64,000 bases of DNA from CAWIUB01 sp963839995 (GCA_963839995.1 CAWIXH010000017.1:400849-464848); one strand, 5' to 3'. Shown: positions 16,428 to 26,096, counted from the stretch's first letter. Notes: a model not told the origin generated them from the letters alone. Numbers and translations are program-made.

Positions 16428-17545
16428 GTGGCTCGACGCAGGATCGCGGTGATCGGCAGCGGCGTGGCGGGGTTGACGGCGGCGTACGTGCTGCAGCGCG
16501 CGGCGGACGTGAGCCTGTACGAGGCGGACGAGCGGCTCGGCGGGCACGCCGACACGCACGAGCTCCTCGGCGCGGACGGGATGCTGCGCATCGACACCGG
16601 GTTCATCGTGCACAACAAGCGCACCTACCCGCTGCTGTGCCGGCTGTTCGGCGAACTCGGAGTCGCCACGCAGGAGTCGGAGATGAGCATGTCGATCTCG
16701 TGCGCCGGATGCGGGCTCGAGTACGCCGGCGGCCGCGGGGTGTCCGGGCTGCTGCCCTCGGCGCGGACGGTGCTCACGCCGCGGTACGTGCGGCTGCTGC
16801 GCGAGATCGTCCGCTTCTACCGGTGCGCCCACGAGGTGCTGGCCGGAGACGACGACGAGCTGACGATGCGCGAGTTCTGACCACCCGCGCGTTCTCCGCC
16901 CACTTCGCGGCGCACTTCGTCACCCCCGTGATCGCCGCGGTGTGGTCGACCGCGCCGACCCGGGCCGGCGACTACCCGGCCCGCTACCTGCTGACGTTCC
17001 TGCACAACCACGGCGCGCTGACCGTCCGCGGCGCGCCGGTCTGGTACACCGTGGTCGGCGGGTCGGCGCGCTACGTGGAGCGGGCGGCCAAGAGCCTCAC
17101 CGCGGTGCTGACGTCCACCCCGGTCCGGGCGGTGACCAGGGTCGGCGCCGGCGTGACGATCCGCGACGACTCGGACTCCGTCGAGCAGTTCGACGGCGCC
17201 GTGCTCGCCACGCATCCGCACCAGGCGCTGCGCATGCTGACCGCACCCACCCGCAGCGAGCGGGAGGTGCTCGGTGCGATCGGCTACACGACGAACTCCA
17301 CCTTGCTGCACATCGACGCGTCCGTCTTGCCGCGCACCCGGCGGGCCCAGGCGTCCTGGAACTACGCGCTGCCGGCCTCCGACGCGGTCTCGACCGCCGT
17401 GCAGGTCAGCCACAACATGAACCGGCTGCAGCGGCTGTCCGCGCCAGAGACCTACGTCGTCACCCCGAACGGCGCCGACCGCATCGACCCAGGCCTCGTC
17501 ATGGACGAGATGGCCTACGAGCACCCGGTCTACACCACCGACTCG
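16428..17545 (+). pseudogene. FAD-dependent oxidoreductase (COG2907 amine-oxidase type), frameshifted and 3'-truncated
   Basis: GTG 16428, preceded by GGAGGGG, opens RRIAVIGSGVAGLTAAYVLQ, the FAD dinucleotide fold, with LYEADERLGGHADTH. TGFIVHNKRTYPLLCRLFGE and the Cys-rich SISCAGCGLEYAGGRG are typical of the COG2907 family. A missing C at about 16877 moves the frame; beyond it FSAHFAAHFVTPVIAAVWS, HNHGALTVRGAPVWYTVVGG and a second FAD contact follow. The family's last 30 or so residues are gone: near 17545 the sequence changes into a DUF4397 tail. Family members usually sit with DUF1365, a cyclopropane-synthase-like methyltransferase and photolyase; a photolyase is indeed nearby, but the other two are missing. 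Confidence 0.75.
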
Positions 17546-18168
17546 CGACCGTCGCCATCGGACCGGCCAACCTGACGCTGAAGGAGGGCGCGGACACCAT
17601 CGTGTACGCCATCGGCTCCGCGCAGCAGAAGACCCTGGCCCTGGTCGTGCAGACCATCCCCGGGCTGGGCTCCGCGTCGGGCGGCGTTCCGGCCGGCACC
17701 GGCGGCTACGCCGCCCCGCACGCGCGCGGCGTCCCGGCCGGCATCTGGGCACTGTCCGGGCTCGGCGCGCTGCTCGCGCTCGCTGCCGGCCTCACCCAGG
17801 TCCATCCCGGTGCCGCGGTCAGCCTCGCCACCCAGCCGCCCGCCGGCCCCAGCCCAACCGGTCCGCTCACCGCGGCCGCGCCACCGTCGGCATCACCACC
17901 CAGCCGATCACGGTCCGCCACCCGAATGTCCGCGGTACCGATCAGGCTGACCATCCCGTCGCTGCGGATCAGCGCACTCGCCAGCGGGCAACACCGGACC
18001 TACCGGGTGATCGGCCGCGAGATCTTCGACAAGAAGAACATTCCGCTGGGCGCGTTGTTCTCCCGCACCGGCCCCGAACGGCTGACGCTGATCACCTGCG
18101 GCGGCAGCTTCAACCGCTCGAAACGCTCCTACGTCGACAACATCGTCGTCACCGCCGTCCCCAGCTAA
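17546..18168 (+). pseudogene. DUF4397 C-terminal tail fused to a class F sortase lacking its catalytic His region
   Basis: After the junction at about 17545 the frame reads VAIGPANLTLKEGADTIVYA and QQKTLALVVQTIPGLG, the end of a DUF4397 protein, plus GGVPAGTGGYAA and a hydrophobic helix WALSGLGALLALAAGLT. A Pro/Ser linker leads to a class F sortase: VPIRLTIPSLRIS, TYRVIGREIFDKKNIPLGAL, the active-site Cys in LTLITCGG and the Arg-containing RSYVDNIVVTAV. Between RISALAS and GQHRTYRV the segment that normally carries the catalytic His (GH.D/N) is deleted, about 60-70 residues. The sortase should therefore be inactive. Confidence 0.65.
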
Positions 18169-18197
18169 CGTCGCCTCGCCCGCGCGCCGTCGCCGCT

Positions 18198-19546
18198 TCA
18201 GCGTTTGCCGCGGGCGCGCAGAAACCGGGCGTTGCCCTCGGCAACGTCCACGATCGGCTCCGGATAGTCCAGCGCCGCTCGCTGCTCGGCCGGCAGCCGC
18301 CACGGCTCGTGCACAGCCGGGCCGGGGATGCCGCGCAGCTCGGGCACGTGGCGGCGCACGTAGTTCCCGTCCGGGTCGTAGCGGCGGGCCTGGCCGGTGA
18401 TGTTGTAGGTGCGGTTGAACCGGGAGTCGGTGCCGGTGCCGGCGACCCACTGCCAGTTCAGGGTGTTGTTCGCGACGTCGCCGTCGACCAGCAGATCGGC
18501 GAAATGCGCCGCGCCGAGGCGCCAGTCCAGGTACAGGGTCTTGGTGAGGAAGTGCGCCACGATCAGCCGGGCCCGGTTGTGCAGCCAGCCCTCGGCGGCC
18601 AGCTGCCGCATGCCGGCGTCGACAACCGGGAGCCCGGTGCGTCCCTGCTGCCAGGCCGCGAACTCGTCCGGCGCGTGCCGCCACCGGTCACCGCGCGGGC
18701 GCAGCTCCACCGCGGTGAGGTCGGGTCGGGCGGAGAGGACCTGGGCGTGGAAGTCGCGCCAGGCCACCTGCCGCGCGGACCCCTCGGTGACACATTGCCG
18801 CGCGAGGATTTCGACGGGGGACAGGCAGCCGAAGTGCAGGTAGGGGGACAGCCGGCTGGTGGCGTCCGCGGCGAGGTCGTCGTGACCTCGTCGTAGCCGC
18901 GGGCGGCCGTGCGCAGCCAGGCGGCCAGCCGGGCCCGACCGGCGCTTTCCCCGCCCTGGGGCAGCCGCGGCGCGACCGGCCCGGGGCAGATACCGCGCGC
19001 CGATGGCACCCGGCCCCGCGCCACCGCGTCGGGTAGGGCGATGTGGCGGGGTGCGAGTAGCGGGTCGCGGCGCGGCTCGGTACGCCAGCGGCGGTAGTAG
19101 GCGGCGAACACTCTCATGTGCCCGGCGCCGCCCGACGGGCGGATGCGCCCGGGTGGGACGGCGAACAGTGCGTCCTCGTGCACCACCAGCTCGCACTCCA
19201 ACTCGGCCGTGAGTCGCTGTTCCCGGCGCTGGGCGTACCCGCTGACGTCGCCGGCCACGTGCACCGCGTCCGCCCGCACCCGGCGGGCCAGCTTCGCCGT
19301 CTCGGCCACCACGTCGCCGCCGCGGATGATCAGCCCGGCGCCCCGCGCGCGCAGCGACGCGTCCAGGTCGCGCAGGCAGTCGGCGAGAAACGCGGCCCGG
19401 TTGGGCCGGTTGAACCCGCCGGACAGGATCGCGGCGTCCAGCACGAACACCGGCACGACCCGCTCATGGGAATGCACGGCGTGCCACAAGACGGGGTTGT
19501 CGTGCAGGCGCAGGTCGCGGGTGAACAGCACGACGCCGACGCTCAC
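18198..19546 (-). pseudogene. phr: Deoxyribodipyrimidine photolyase (single frameshift)
   Basis: About 449 residues in two frames. The N-terminal antenna-binding domain reads VGVVLFTRDLRLHDNPVLWH and ADAVHVAGDVSGYAQRREQR. The C-terminal FAD domain has SRLSPYLHFGCLSPVEILAR, GRTGLPVVDAGMRQLAAEGW, HNRARLIVAHFLTKTLYLDW and NTLNWQWVAGTGTDSRF, the CPD photolyase signature. The frames switch near 18885, just before SRLSP. With that one base corrected the enzyme would be complete and repair UV-induced cyclobutane dimers using blue light. The start overlaps the CPBP protease stop by four bases, so it is the last gene of an operon. Confidence 0.85.
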
Positions 19547-20286
19547 CCCGTGCTCCCGGCGCGGGCAGGTCGGGGTTCGCGGAAAAGTGGGGGCAGGTAG
19601 CGCAGCATCAGCGCCGACCAGGTCAGGTGCGTCAGGATCGGCGCCTGGACGCCGCCGGAGGCGCGGCGCTGGGCCGCGAACAGTGTTCCCATCACGGCCG
19701 AGGCGAGCACAAGCGCCGGGTTGCGGGTCGCCGCTGTCGCCGTCACGTACACCGCGGTCGAGACCGGCACGGCGCGCCGCTCGGTCAGCGCCGCGTAGAG
19801 CGCACCGCGGAAGAACACTTCCTCGGCCACGGCGTTGGCCAACGCGGTGGTCAGCACCAGCGGGCCAGTGCCGCGGGTGGCGTAGCGCAGCACCGAGGTG
19901 ATCGCCTCGTCCAGCAGCGGGATGCGGCGGACCACCAGCGCGGCGGCGTAGAACGCGCCGAACGCGGCCACTCCGGTGACCACCGGAGTGATCACCGGAC
20001 GCCGGTACGTGTGCTCACCCACCCGCACCCTGCCCAGGTGCAGCGGCCCGGACCGCAGCCCGCCGACCAGCCACGTGCCAGCCACCCCGAGAGTCAGTAC
20101 ATAGAACCGGGGCGAGTCCGGCTCAGAGGACAGCGACACCCCCAGCAATCCCGCCCCGGCCACCGACACCCCGGCCACCACCCGCCGGCGATGCGCGAAC
20201 GCCGCATCGGACTCCCGATGATCGCGCGGCACCTTCTCCACCAACCACCGCGGCAGCAGCCCTGTCGTCGCGTGCCTGCGGGTCAT
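19543..20286 (-). CDS. CPBP family intramembrane metalloprotease
   Basis: 247 residues with several membrane helices. The CAAX/Abi motifs are clear: NAVAEEVFFRGALYAAL (EExxxR), then ASAVMGTLFAAQRRASGG and APILTHLTWSALML with the second metal His. It overlaps the SDR gene upstream and the photolyase downstream by four bases each. In actinobacteria this trio commonly occurs with carotenoid/light-stress genes. Substrate unknown. Confidence 0.9.
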   Translation of the reverse strand: MTRRHATTGLLPRWLVEKVPRDHRESDAAFAHRRRVVAGVSVAGAGLLGVSLSSEPDSPRFYVLTLGVAGTWLVGGLRSGPLHLGRVRVGEHTYRRPVITPVVTGVAAFGAFYAAALVVRRIPLLDEAITSVLRYATRGTGPLVLTTALANAVAEEVFFRGALYAALTERRAVPVSTAVYVTATAATRNPALVLASAVMGTLFAAQRRASGGVQAPILTHLTWSALMLRYLPPLFREPRPARAGSTG

Positions 20287-21176
20287 CGGCGCTGCGCTCG
20301 GGCGCGTTCGCCGAGTGCGGCCAGCACCGCCGCGTCGAAATCCATCGGCTCGAAGCGCACCAGCTCGCGGATGCTGTCCTCGCGCACCACCACCTCATTG
20401 ATCATCGAGTCGATCAGCGAACGACCGGTGCGCACGTCCACGTCGGTCACCAGCGCCAGCCACAGCGACGACAGCGACGGCGAGAGCAGCGGCACCGGCA
20501 CGATCAGCGTCCTGCGGCCTTCCAGCGCGGCGACCCGGCGCAACATGTCGACGTAGGCGAGCACCTCCGGGCCGCCGATCTCGAACACCCGCCCGGCCGC
20601 CTCCGGCACCTGCAAGACGCCGACCAGGTAGCGGATCACGTCCGCGGCCGCGATCGGCTGCGTCCGAGTCCGCACCCACCGCGGCGTGATCATCGCCGGC
20701 AGGTGCTCGACCAGCTGCCGGGTGATCTCCCACGAAATGCCGCCGTGCCCGACGATGATCCCGGCCCGCAACGTCGTAACCGGCACCCCCGCCTCGCCGA
20801 GCAGGGCCTCGACCTGGCGTCGGCTGCGCAGATGCGCCGACAACATGTCGCCGTCGGCGCCCAGCCCGCCTAGATACACGATCCGCGTCACGCCGGCCTC
20901 GGCCGCGGCCCGGCCGAAGACGCGCGCCGCCGCCGCATCCTTCTTCTCAAAGTCGGCGCTGGCCAGCGAATGCACCAGGTAGTAGGCGGCCTCGCAGCCC
21001 TCCACCGCCGCGCGGACCGAGGCCGCGTCGGCCGCATCGGCCCGGACCGGCGTCCCGGCGCCGCGATACCGGTCCGGACGCCGGGTCATCGCCCGCACCG
21101 CGACACCCGCCTCGACCAGCGCCGGGCACAACCGCCGGCCCACAAACCCCGACGCCCCTGCTACCAATACCGTCAC
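20283..21176 (-). CDS. NAD(P)-binding atypical SDR (NmrA-like)
   Basis: About 297 residues. TVLVAGASGFVGRRLCPALV is the Rossmann GxxGxxG motif, with VRAMTRRPDRYRG binding the adenine phosphate, and AYYLVHSLASADFEKKDAAA, IVYLGGLGADGDMLSAHLRS and VTTLRAGIIVGHGGISWEI typical of COG0702/COG1090 proteins. The start is GTG 21176, where the fold begins; an earlier start adds an unrelated leader. First gene of the SDR-CPBP-photolyase operon. Substrate unknown; often annotated as NAD(P)H-binding protein. Confidence 0.88.
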   Translation of the reverse strand: MTVLVAGASGFVGRRLCPALVEAGVAVRAMTRRPDRYRGAGTPVRADAADAASVRAAVEGCEAAYYLVHSLASADFEKKDAAAARVFGRAAAEAGVTRIVYLGGLGADGDMLSAHLRSRRQVEALLGEAGVPVTTLRAGIIVGHGGISWEITRQLVEHLPAMITPRWVRTRTQPIAAADVIRYLVGVLQVPEAAGRVFEIGGPEVLAYVDMLRRVAALEGRRTLIVPVPLLSPSLSSLWLALVTDVDVRTGRSLIDSMINEVVVREDSIRELVRFEPMDFDAAVLAALGERARAQRR

Positions 21177-21326
21177 GAAGCCAGCCTGTCCTACGTACCA
21201 GCCAGCCGCCAAGGCGATCCGGTATCCCACTCGCGGATCCCGTTATGGGATGACCAAGATCGGCTCGGCTCGGCCGTGACAGAGGAAGATGACCCGTCCC
21301 GCTGAGGTCGGCATCCGATCCGTTCG

Positions 21327-21842
21327 ATGTCCTACCGTCGTTTCGTGCTGCCACTGGTACGCCCCGCCATGTTGGACGATATCCCGGCGATCGCGGAGAT
21401 CTACCGGCACGCCGTGCGGGTGAGCGTCGCGACGTTCGACGTGACCGACCCGCTTCCCTCCTATTGGGAGGAAAAGTTGTCGAGCGTCGAGATCGGCGAC
21501 CACGTCGTCGTGGTGGAGGAGGCCGCGGCAGTGGTCGGGTACGCGTACTCGACCGGATTCCGCCCGCGGACTGCGTACGCCCGCACGCGGGAGACATCGA
21601 TTTACCTGGCACCGGTGGCGATTGGTCGCGGCTTGGGACGGCTGACCTACTCACACCTACTCTCCTTGCTGCGGGCCGACCGGATGCATTGCGCGGTGGC
21701 CGTGGTGGCCGAACCGAACCCGGCGTCGATCGCGCTGCACGAGTCGCTCGGATTCCAGCTGGTCGGCACTCTGCGCGAGGTCGGCTGGAAGTTCGATCGG
21801 TGGGTGGACATCCGCTGGTACCAACTCCGTCTGGAGCCATAG
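21327..21842 (+). CDS. GNAT N-acetyltransferase, phosphinothricin acetyltransferase type
   Basis: 171 residues. VRPAMLDDIPAIAEIYRHAV starts the fold; YWEEKLSSVEIGDHVVVVEE and VVGYAYSTGFRPRTAYARTR are typical of Pat/Bar-like enzymes; SIYLAPVAIGRGLGRLTYSH is the acetyl-CoA loop (Q/RxxGxG/A); NPASIALHESLGFQLVGTLR and EVGWKFDRWVDIRWYQL complete it. Family members N-acetylate phosphinothricin, methionine sulfoximine or amino acids. Monocistronic. Confidence 0.9.
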   Translation: MSYRRFVLPLVRPAMLDDIPAIAEIYRHAVRVSVATFDVTDPLPSYWEEKLSSVEIGDHVVVVEEAAAVVGYAYSTGFRPRTAYARTRETSIYLAPVAIGRGLGRLTYSHLLSLLRADRMHCAVAVVAEPNPASIALHESLGFQLVGTLREVGWKFDRWVDIRWYQLRLEP

Positions 21843-22208
21843 CGGGATGCTCAAATGACACATCCGGTCCGCACATATTGCGCAGCGCCCTGGGCCCCAG
21901 GCGACCGGCGGCGGCGCGCCAGATTCGGCGATCACCCGATCGTGCCGCGTGAGGTGCGATCGCCGGCGCTCACGGCGCGTAGCTGATCGAGAGGCGGCGC
22001 GGTCCGAGGGTGCGGCGCGGCGTGCTTGGCTGGCTGACCTGGTCTGAGCTGCCGACCAGACGTCGATCGCCAGGCCCATCACGACCCTACGAACAGCAAG
22101 ATCGACCACGGCCTACGGCGTGGGTGTCGCCCTCTGTCCTGCTGTGCACACGGACCGCAATCCACGACGACTGGGTTGGGGTCGGCGGTGGCTGCGTCGT
22201 CGAAGCCG
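21843..22208. other. Intergenic stretch, no gene seen
   Basis: Between the GNAT gene and a leftward small gene I find no supported coding region, repeat or RNA signature. Confidence 0.4.
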
Positions 22209-22445
22209 TCAGGTCTTTGAGGACCTCCGGCGCCCGTGCGCGAAGTACGTGACCGGCAAGATGCCCAGTGAGTTGACTAGCACCGTCGACACCGCCCAGC
22301 GGAGCTTGGATCCTCGAACCTCGCGGGCCGGCCGCCGCGCCAGGTCGACCAGAGCGGCGATCTTGAGCAGACCCTCGAGCAACGCACCGACGATGATCAG
22401 GCGGCGGGTGCGAGCGTCGAGCTCGTGCCACCGCTTCCACGCCAT
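22209..22445 (-). CDS. Small two-helix membrane protein
   Basis: 78 residues: MAWKRWHELDARTRRLIIVG, then ALLEGLLKIAALVDLARRPA, a conserved-looking Lys/Asp-containing first helix, and RWAVSTVLVNSLGILPVTYF as second helix with a basic tail. It resembles the PLDc_N/DUF5652-like small proteins common in actinobacteria. Function unknown. ATG 22445 begins the conserved region; longer forms add arginine-rich nonsense. Confidence 0.7.
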   Translation of the reverse strand: MAWKRWHELDARTRRLIIVGALLEGLLKIAALVDLARRPAREVRGSKLRWAVSTVLVNSLGILPVTYFAHGRRRSSKT

Positions 22446-22553
22446 GCCCTCCAGCCCGCCGATACGGCCAGCCGGTGGCAAGGAGGATTCCACGCCGTCA
22501 CCGGCGCCTCCTCCTCGGGCGCGGCACGCGTGCGTGTGCCCCGGGCAATAAAG

Positions 22554-22667
22554 ATGCGGCGAGTCTCGCCCGCCGACCTGCGCACAGCCGGCTACTGCTG
22601 GGCCGAGATCGCCAGCCGTCTCGGCATCACCAGACAGGCCGCCCACCAACGATGCAGACACGCGTAG
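22554..22667 (+). pseudogene. Fragment of a helix-turn-helix protein
   Basis: 37 codons reading RTAGYCWAEIASRLGITRQA and AHQR: a helix-turn-helix common in actinobacterial sigma-like and ParB-like proteins. No upstream domain is visible, so it is either a microprotein or a remnant. Low certainty. Confidence 0.35.
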
Positions 22668-22762
22668 GCACCGACCCATGCCGGGGCGCTCGTCGCTGTC
22701 AGCGAGCAACGGCGTAACTTGCGTGTCGCAGGTTCCCTGACACGCCGATCGGAGAAGCCCTG

Positions 22763-23029
22763 GTGTCCAACACGTCGACAGTGCGCAACGCGCCACTTGT
22801 CGTGACCGCATTACTCGCGCTGCTCGGTGTCGCACTGATCATCATCGCGATCGTCTACTTCACCAAGACGTCCGACCATCTGCCGTCGTTCTTCCCAGGT
22901 CACGACGCCAAGCATGCCTACCACCACACCAAGCACGGCATCGCCGCCCTCGTCGTCGGTGTGCTGGCATTAATCGGCGCATGGATCACCGCGGGCCGAA
23001 AGAAGAAGGCCGCGTCAGACCGGACGTAG
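22763..23029 (+). CDS. Small two-helix membrane protein
   Basis: 88 residues from GTG 22763: first helix APLVVTALLALLGVALIIIA with VYF, a His/Lys-rich loop (PGHDAKHAYHHTKHG), second helix AALVVGVLALIGAWITAG and a basic tail. A common actinobacterial hypothetical protein; the His-rich loop may face outward. Role unknown. Confidence 0.75.
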   Translation: MSNTSTVRNAPLVVTALLALLGVALIIIAIVYFTKTSDHLPSFFPGHDAKHAYHHTKHGIAALVVGVLALIGAWITAGRKKKAASDRT

Positions 23030-23257
23030 CTGATCGACGGACGCACTCGACCCGTCGTTCGGTTCAGGTCGAGTGACCGACGCCGACGTCGAAATCGGCA
23101 TGTCTGCTTGGTAGGCGGGGCGCGCCTCACCACACCCGTCCTGCTGACCGCCCCAAGATCTTCATCGCGGCTCCCGGGCTCGGGGACCGCGACGATGTGG
23201 CCACTCTCCGACGGGCCAGCGCCACGTTGTCGGTGATCGATCCGCGGGCGGGCGTAC

Positions 23258-23617
23258 CTACTCGTCGCTGTGGCTCACCATGTTGATCACATTGCCATCC
23301 GGGGCGCGCACGAAGAACCGTCGCACCCCCCACGCCTCCTCCGTGAGCGGGTGAACGATCTCGTACCCCCGCCGCTTCGCCTCCGCGTACGCCTCATCAA
23401 CGGCGGAGCCGACGTGAACCGAGATGACCGAGTCATGAGGCGCCGCGGCGTCGCGGGTGACGAGCTGGACGGAGGCCTCGCCACTCGGCGATCGGTAGCG
23501 CGCGACCCACCCCAGGTTGAATTCCTCAACACTCAACCCGAGGTAGTCGGTATAGAAGTCACGGGCAGCGGCGATGTCAGCGACCGGAAGGTTCGCATTG
23601 ATGCCGGTTACTCGCAT
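23258..23617 (-). CDS. VOC family (glyoxalase/dioxygenase fold) protein
   Basis: 119 residues, one VOC module pair: GINANLPVADIAAARDFYTD and YLGLSVEEFNLGWVARYRSP, then AEAKRRGYEIVHPLTEEAWG and RRFFVRAPDGNVINMVSHSD. Metal ligand positions of the fold are partly kept. Such stand-alone proteins include resistance proteins and isomerases; specificity not deducible. Start ATG 23617 with GAGGAGGAT upstream. Confidence 0.88.
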   Translation of the reverse strand: MRVTGINANLPVADIAAARDFYTDYLGLSVEEFNLGWVARYRSPSGEASVQLVTRDAAAPHDSVISVHVGSAVDEAYAEAKRRGYEIVHPLTEEAWGVRRFFVRAPDGNVINMVSHSDE

Positions 23618-23881
23618 CGATCCTCCTCGTCCAGAACGGACGCCGCGAGCCGACCTCGGCGGCCGATGCCCCGACCATAATTCGTCTTGAGCATTTGGCG
23701 CGACGATCTATGCGCGGCTAGCTTCCAACTGACTCGGCATGACTCTTCCGAGCTGATTAGCAGCCTGGTTCGGAGCCTCAGCGAGCCCGAATCGCTGCAC
23801 TGGTCGCGCGCGGAACTCAGCAGCCGAAAGATCCGCTTCCGATCCCGAGTTCTCGCCGTGATCGGCCGACGCGGCCATTGA

Positions 23882-24838
23882 TCAACCGCACTGTATCGCC
23901 GCTGACACGTGCGGTGATGCCATCGGCGCGTCAGTCGGCGCAAGTGCTCGAGGAACCGGGGCCATAGCCCAGTTGATTCCGGCAACGACGCCGCGGCCAG
24001 CCAGCAGTCCCACAGTGGCTTCTGTGGCCGGCAAGTACGGCAGGCGCAGCGGCCAGCGCGCCCAGACCGGAAGCAGTCCGACAGCCGCTGCGGCCAGTGC
24101 CGTGTACGGCAGCCGAGCCGCAACCGGTAGCGGTCTCGGCATCAGCAGGAACCGTGCTGCCTCACGTGCCTCAGCGGTGCCGGCCAGTTCGGGTCGATAG
24201 CGGCCGAGCTGGTCACGCAGCTCGGCTTCGGTCCGCGGCGGACCGCTAATGCCCAGTTTGGTCGCGACCACCGAGGTATCGGCGACGTAGGCGTCAGGTT
24301 CGCTATGGTGCAGCCGTCCGGTGACGCCGTAGCGCTGGTAGGCAGCGAGGAAGCTGTCCACCTCGGCGAGATGCACCCAGCGCAGCAGATGCGGGTCGCT
24401 GGCAGCGTAGGCGCGACCGTCGGCCGTGGTGCCGCACACGCGCCGGTGCACAGCCCGGACGCGGGCGATGGCCCGCTCGGCTTCGTGCGCGGGGCCGAAG
24501 GTCGTCACCGCCACGAAGAAGCTGGTCCGTTGCAGGCGTCCCCACGGATCGTCGCGATAATCCGAGTGCTGGGCAACGCCTGCCATCACCAGCGGGTGCA
24601 GCGACTGAAGCAGCAACGCTCGCAACCCGCCGACGAACATCGCGGCGTCGCCGTGCACGCGGCGGATCGGACGATCCTCGGCAAACCACCGATCGCCGGC
24701 AGCGGTGATCTGTGTGTGTCGTTGGGCGCCCTTTGGTCCGGCCACACGTTGGAAGACCTCGCCAGCCAGCCACGACCGAAGCTGCACCGACTTGGCCCGC
24801 GCGCTCTCGACCACCATGCCCCCCATCTTGCCCAGCAC
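23882..24838 (-). CDS. Oxygenase MpaB family protein (DUF2236)
   Basis: About 310 residues. The DUF2236 core is clear: DRPIRRVHGDAAMFVGGLRA, LLLQSLHPLVMAGVAQHSDY, RTSFFVAVTTFGPAHEAERA and HLLRWVHLAEVDSFLAAYQR, with the conserved His and Arg thought to bind haem in MpaB/Lcp-type proteins. The C-terminal half is helical. Start uncertain among ATG 24838, 24826 and 24817. Probably a haem-dependent oxygenase; substrate unknown. Transcribed alone. Confidence 0.88.
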   Translation of the reverse strand: MLGKMGGMVVESARAKSVQLRSWLAGEVFQRVAGPKGAQRHTQITAAGDRWFAEDRPIRRVHGDAAMFVGGLRALLLQSLHPLVMAGVAQHSDYRDDPWGRLQRTSFFVAVTTFGPAHEAERAIARVRAVHRRVCGTTADGRAYAASDPHLLRWVHLAEVDSFLAAYQRYGVTGRLHHSEPDAYVADTSVVATKLGISGPPRTEAELRDQLGRYRPELAGTAEAREAARFLLMPRPLPVAARLPYTALAAAAVGLLPVWARWPLRLPYLPATEATVGLLAGRGVVAGINWAMAPVPRALAPTDAPMASPHVSAAIQCG

Positions 24839-25030
24839 AGCGGCGTGACGGAGCCGGCTTGCTCAGATGACCTGTCGCGCCGCCCAACAAGCCGCGAAGC
24901 GTCAAACGACCGGACACGCCGACATGGAACCGTCCTGCCGAGGGTCGTGCACGTGGTAGCTACCGGCGCCAGCGAATTGTCGGGTTCGGCTGAGGATCCG
25001 ACGTCACCGCTGTGGCCTACCGTCAGCACG

Positions 25031-25525
25031 ATGAGCCGCTCCGCACGCGCCGCGGCTTACATCGCGGCTGGCCTCGCCTTCGCATCAGCCGCAACCACCG
25101 CATACTGGCTGTTCGGCGGAACAGCGCTTCTCGACACGCTCGGCGGGTCGGCAGAGAGGCTCGCCCGCGACCGCAGCAGCGCGGCCTTGGCGGTGGCCGT
25201 AGCGGTCGTGGTGGTCAAGACTGTCGCCGGGTTGCTCGCGCTGCTCCTGCGCAGTCCGGCGCGGCCTAGATGGCGCATCATCGTGGGTCAGGACATCGTC
25301 GCCGCGGTTGTCCTGTGCCTGTGGGGCGCGGCGAACGTGCTCGTCGGCGCGGTGGTGTTGAGCGGCGCGGTCGAGCGTTCAGATCTCGATCGGCACGCGC
25401 TTCGATGGCACGTATTTCTATGGGACGCCTGGTTTCTCGTCTGGGGACTTGCCCTCGCGCTCGCGGTGGCGGGCGCAATCCGCGCCTCTCATCTCGGTCG
25501 CACTCGACTCGCGCCGCCGTTGTGA
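25031..25525 (+). CDS. DUF3995 membrane protein
   Basis: 164 residues, four helices. AAAYIAAGLAFASAATTAYW followed by LFGGTALLDTLGG is the DUF3995 signature. Further helices are SAALAVAVAVVVVKTVAGLL, IIVGQDIVAAVVLCLWGAAN and WDAWFLVWGLALALAVAGAI. Start ATG 25031. Family function unknown. Confidence 0.85.
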   Translation: MSRSARAAAYIAAGLAFASAATTAYWLFGGTALLDTLGGSAERLARDRSSAALAVAVAVVVVKTVAGLLALLLRSPARPRWRIIVGQDIVAAVVLCLWGAANVLVGAVVLSGAVERSDLDRHALRWHVFLWDAWFLVWGLALALAVAGAIRASHLGRTRLAPPL

Positions 25526-25793
25526 ACGGCCGAAGTAGCGGCAGACATGAGCGTGTTGTTCTGCGCGCTCGCGTGGCACTGATACGAGTGCGCTCAACCG
25601 AGCCGTACCCGTGGGCAACGGCCACGCATAGTCGGCGTACTGTGGCGCGCACCGTGCTCGGGCCGCGTGAGATGTGCTCCGACGACGCTCGCGGAGCGTA
25701 AGCAGTCTGGCCCGTCGATCTAGGCGACTATCCCGGTCATCGATCCGGGCCGCTCGATCGCTGCATCGCGGAAGCGTCTGATGCGGCGAGGGC
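25526..25793. other. Intergenic stretch between converging genes
   Basis: No gene seen. A CCCGG/CCGGG stem around 25731-25750 may be part of a shared transcription end for the converging DUF3995 gene and the 100-residue gene. Confidence 0.3.
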
Positions 25794-26096
25794 CTACTCG
25801 GCCGGGTCGCCGGGTCTGGAGGGCGGGTCGGGCTGGGCGCGCTCGGTCCATGGCATCGTGCCGACGAGGTTGGCGGCGATCAGTGTGCGGCCTGCGGGAT
25901 CCCAGGCCAGGACGGTGTCTGCCTGGCTCAAAGCGATCAGAGCGGTCATGGCGGCGGCACTCGGCGCGGCCACATGCCGCCGGTCGTCCTCGGTCACGAT
26001 CTGGATTTCGAACCGGCCGTGGTCGCCGTCCGGCCCGGCCAGCCAGTTGGCGTTGACGATCTTCACGCGTCGGGTCTGTTGGCTTGCACCTGGCAT
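25794..26096 (-). CDS. Conserved-looking 100-residue protein of unknown function
   Basis: Reads RRVKIVNANWLAGPDGDHGR, FEIQIVTEDDRRHVAAPSAA and ALIALSQADTVLAWDPAGRT, ending in a Pro/Asp tail. The composition is that of a folded protein with a beta-rich start. ATG 26096 begins the conserved stretch. It is divergent from the DUF5937 regulator at 26179 with an 82-bp gap, suggesting a shared control region. No family recognised. Confidence 0.6.
   Translation of the reverse strand: MPGASQQTRRVKIVNANWLAGPDGDHGRFEIQIVTEDDRRHVAAPSAAAMTALIALSQADTVLAWDPAGRTLIAANLVGTMPWTERAQPDPPSRPGDPAE

Noticed and set aside
23687..23881. 64-codon frame between the VOC and DUF2236 genes
   Set aside because: No ribosome site and no recognisable pattern.
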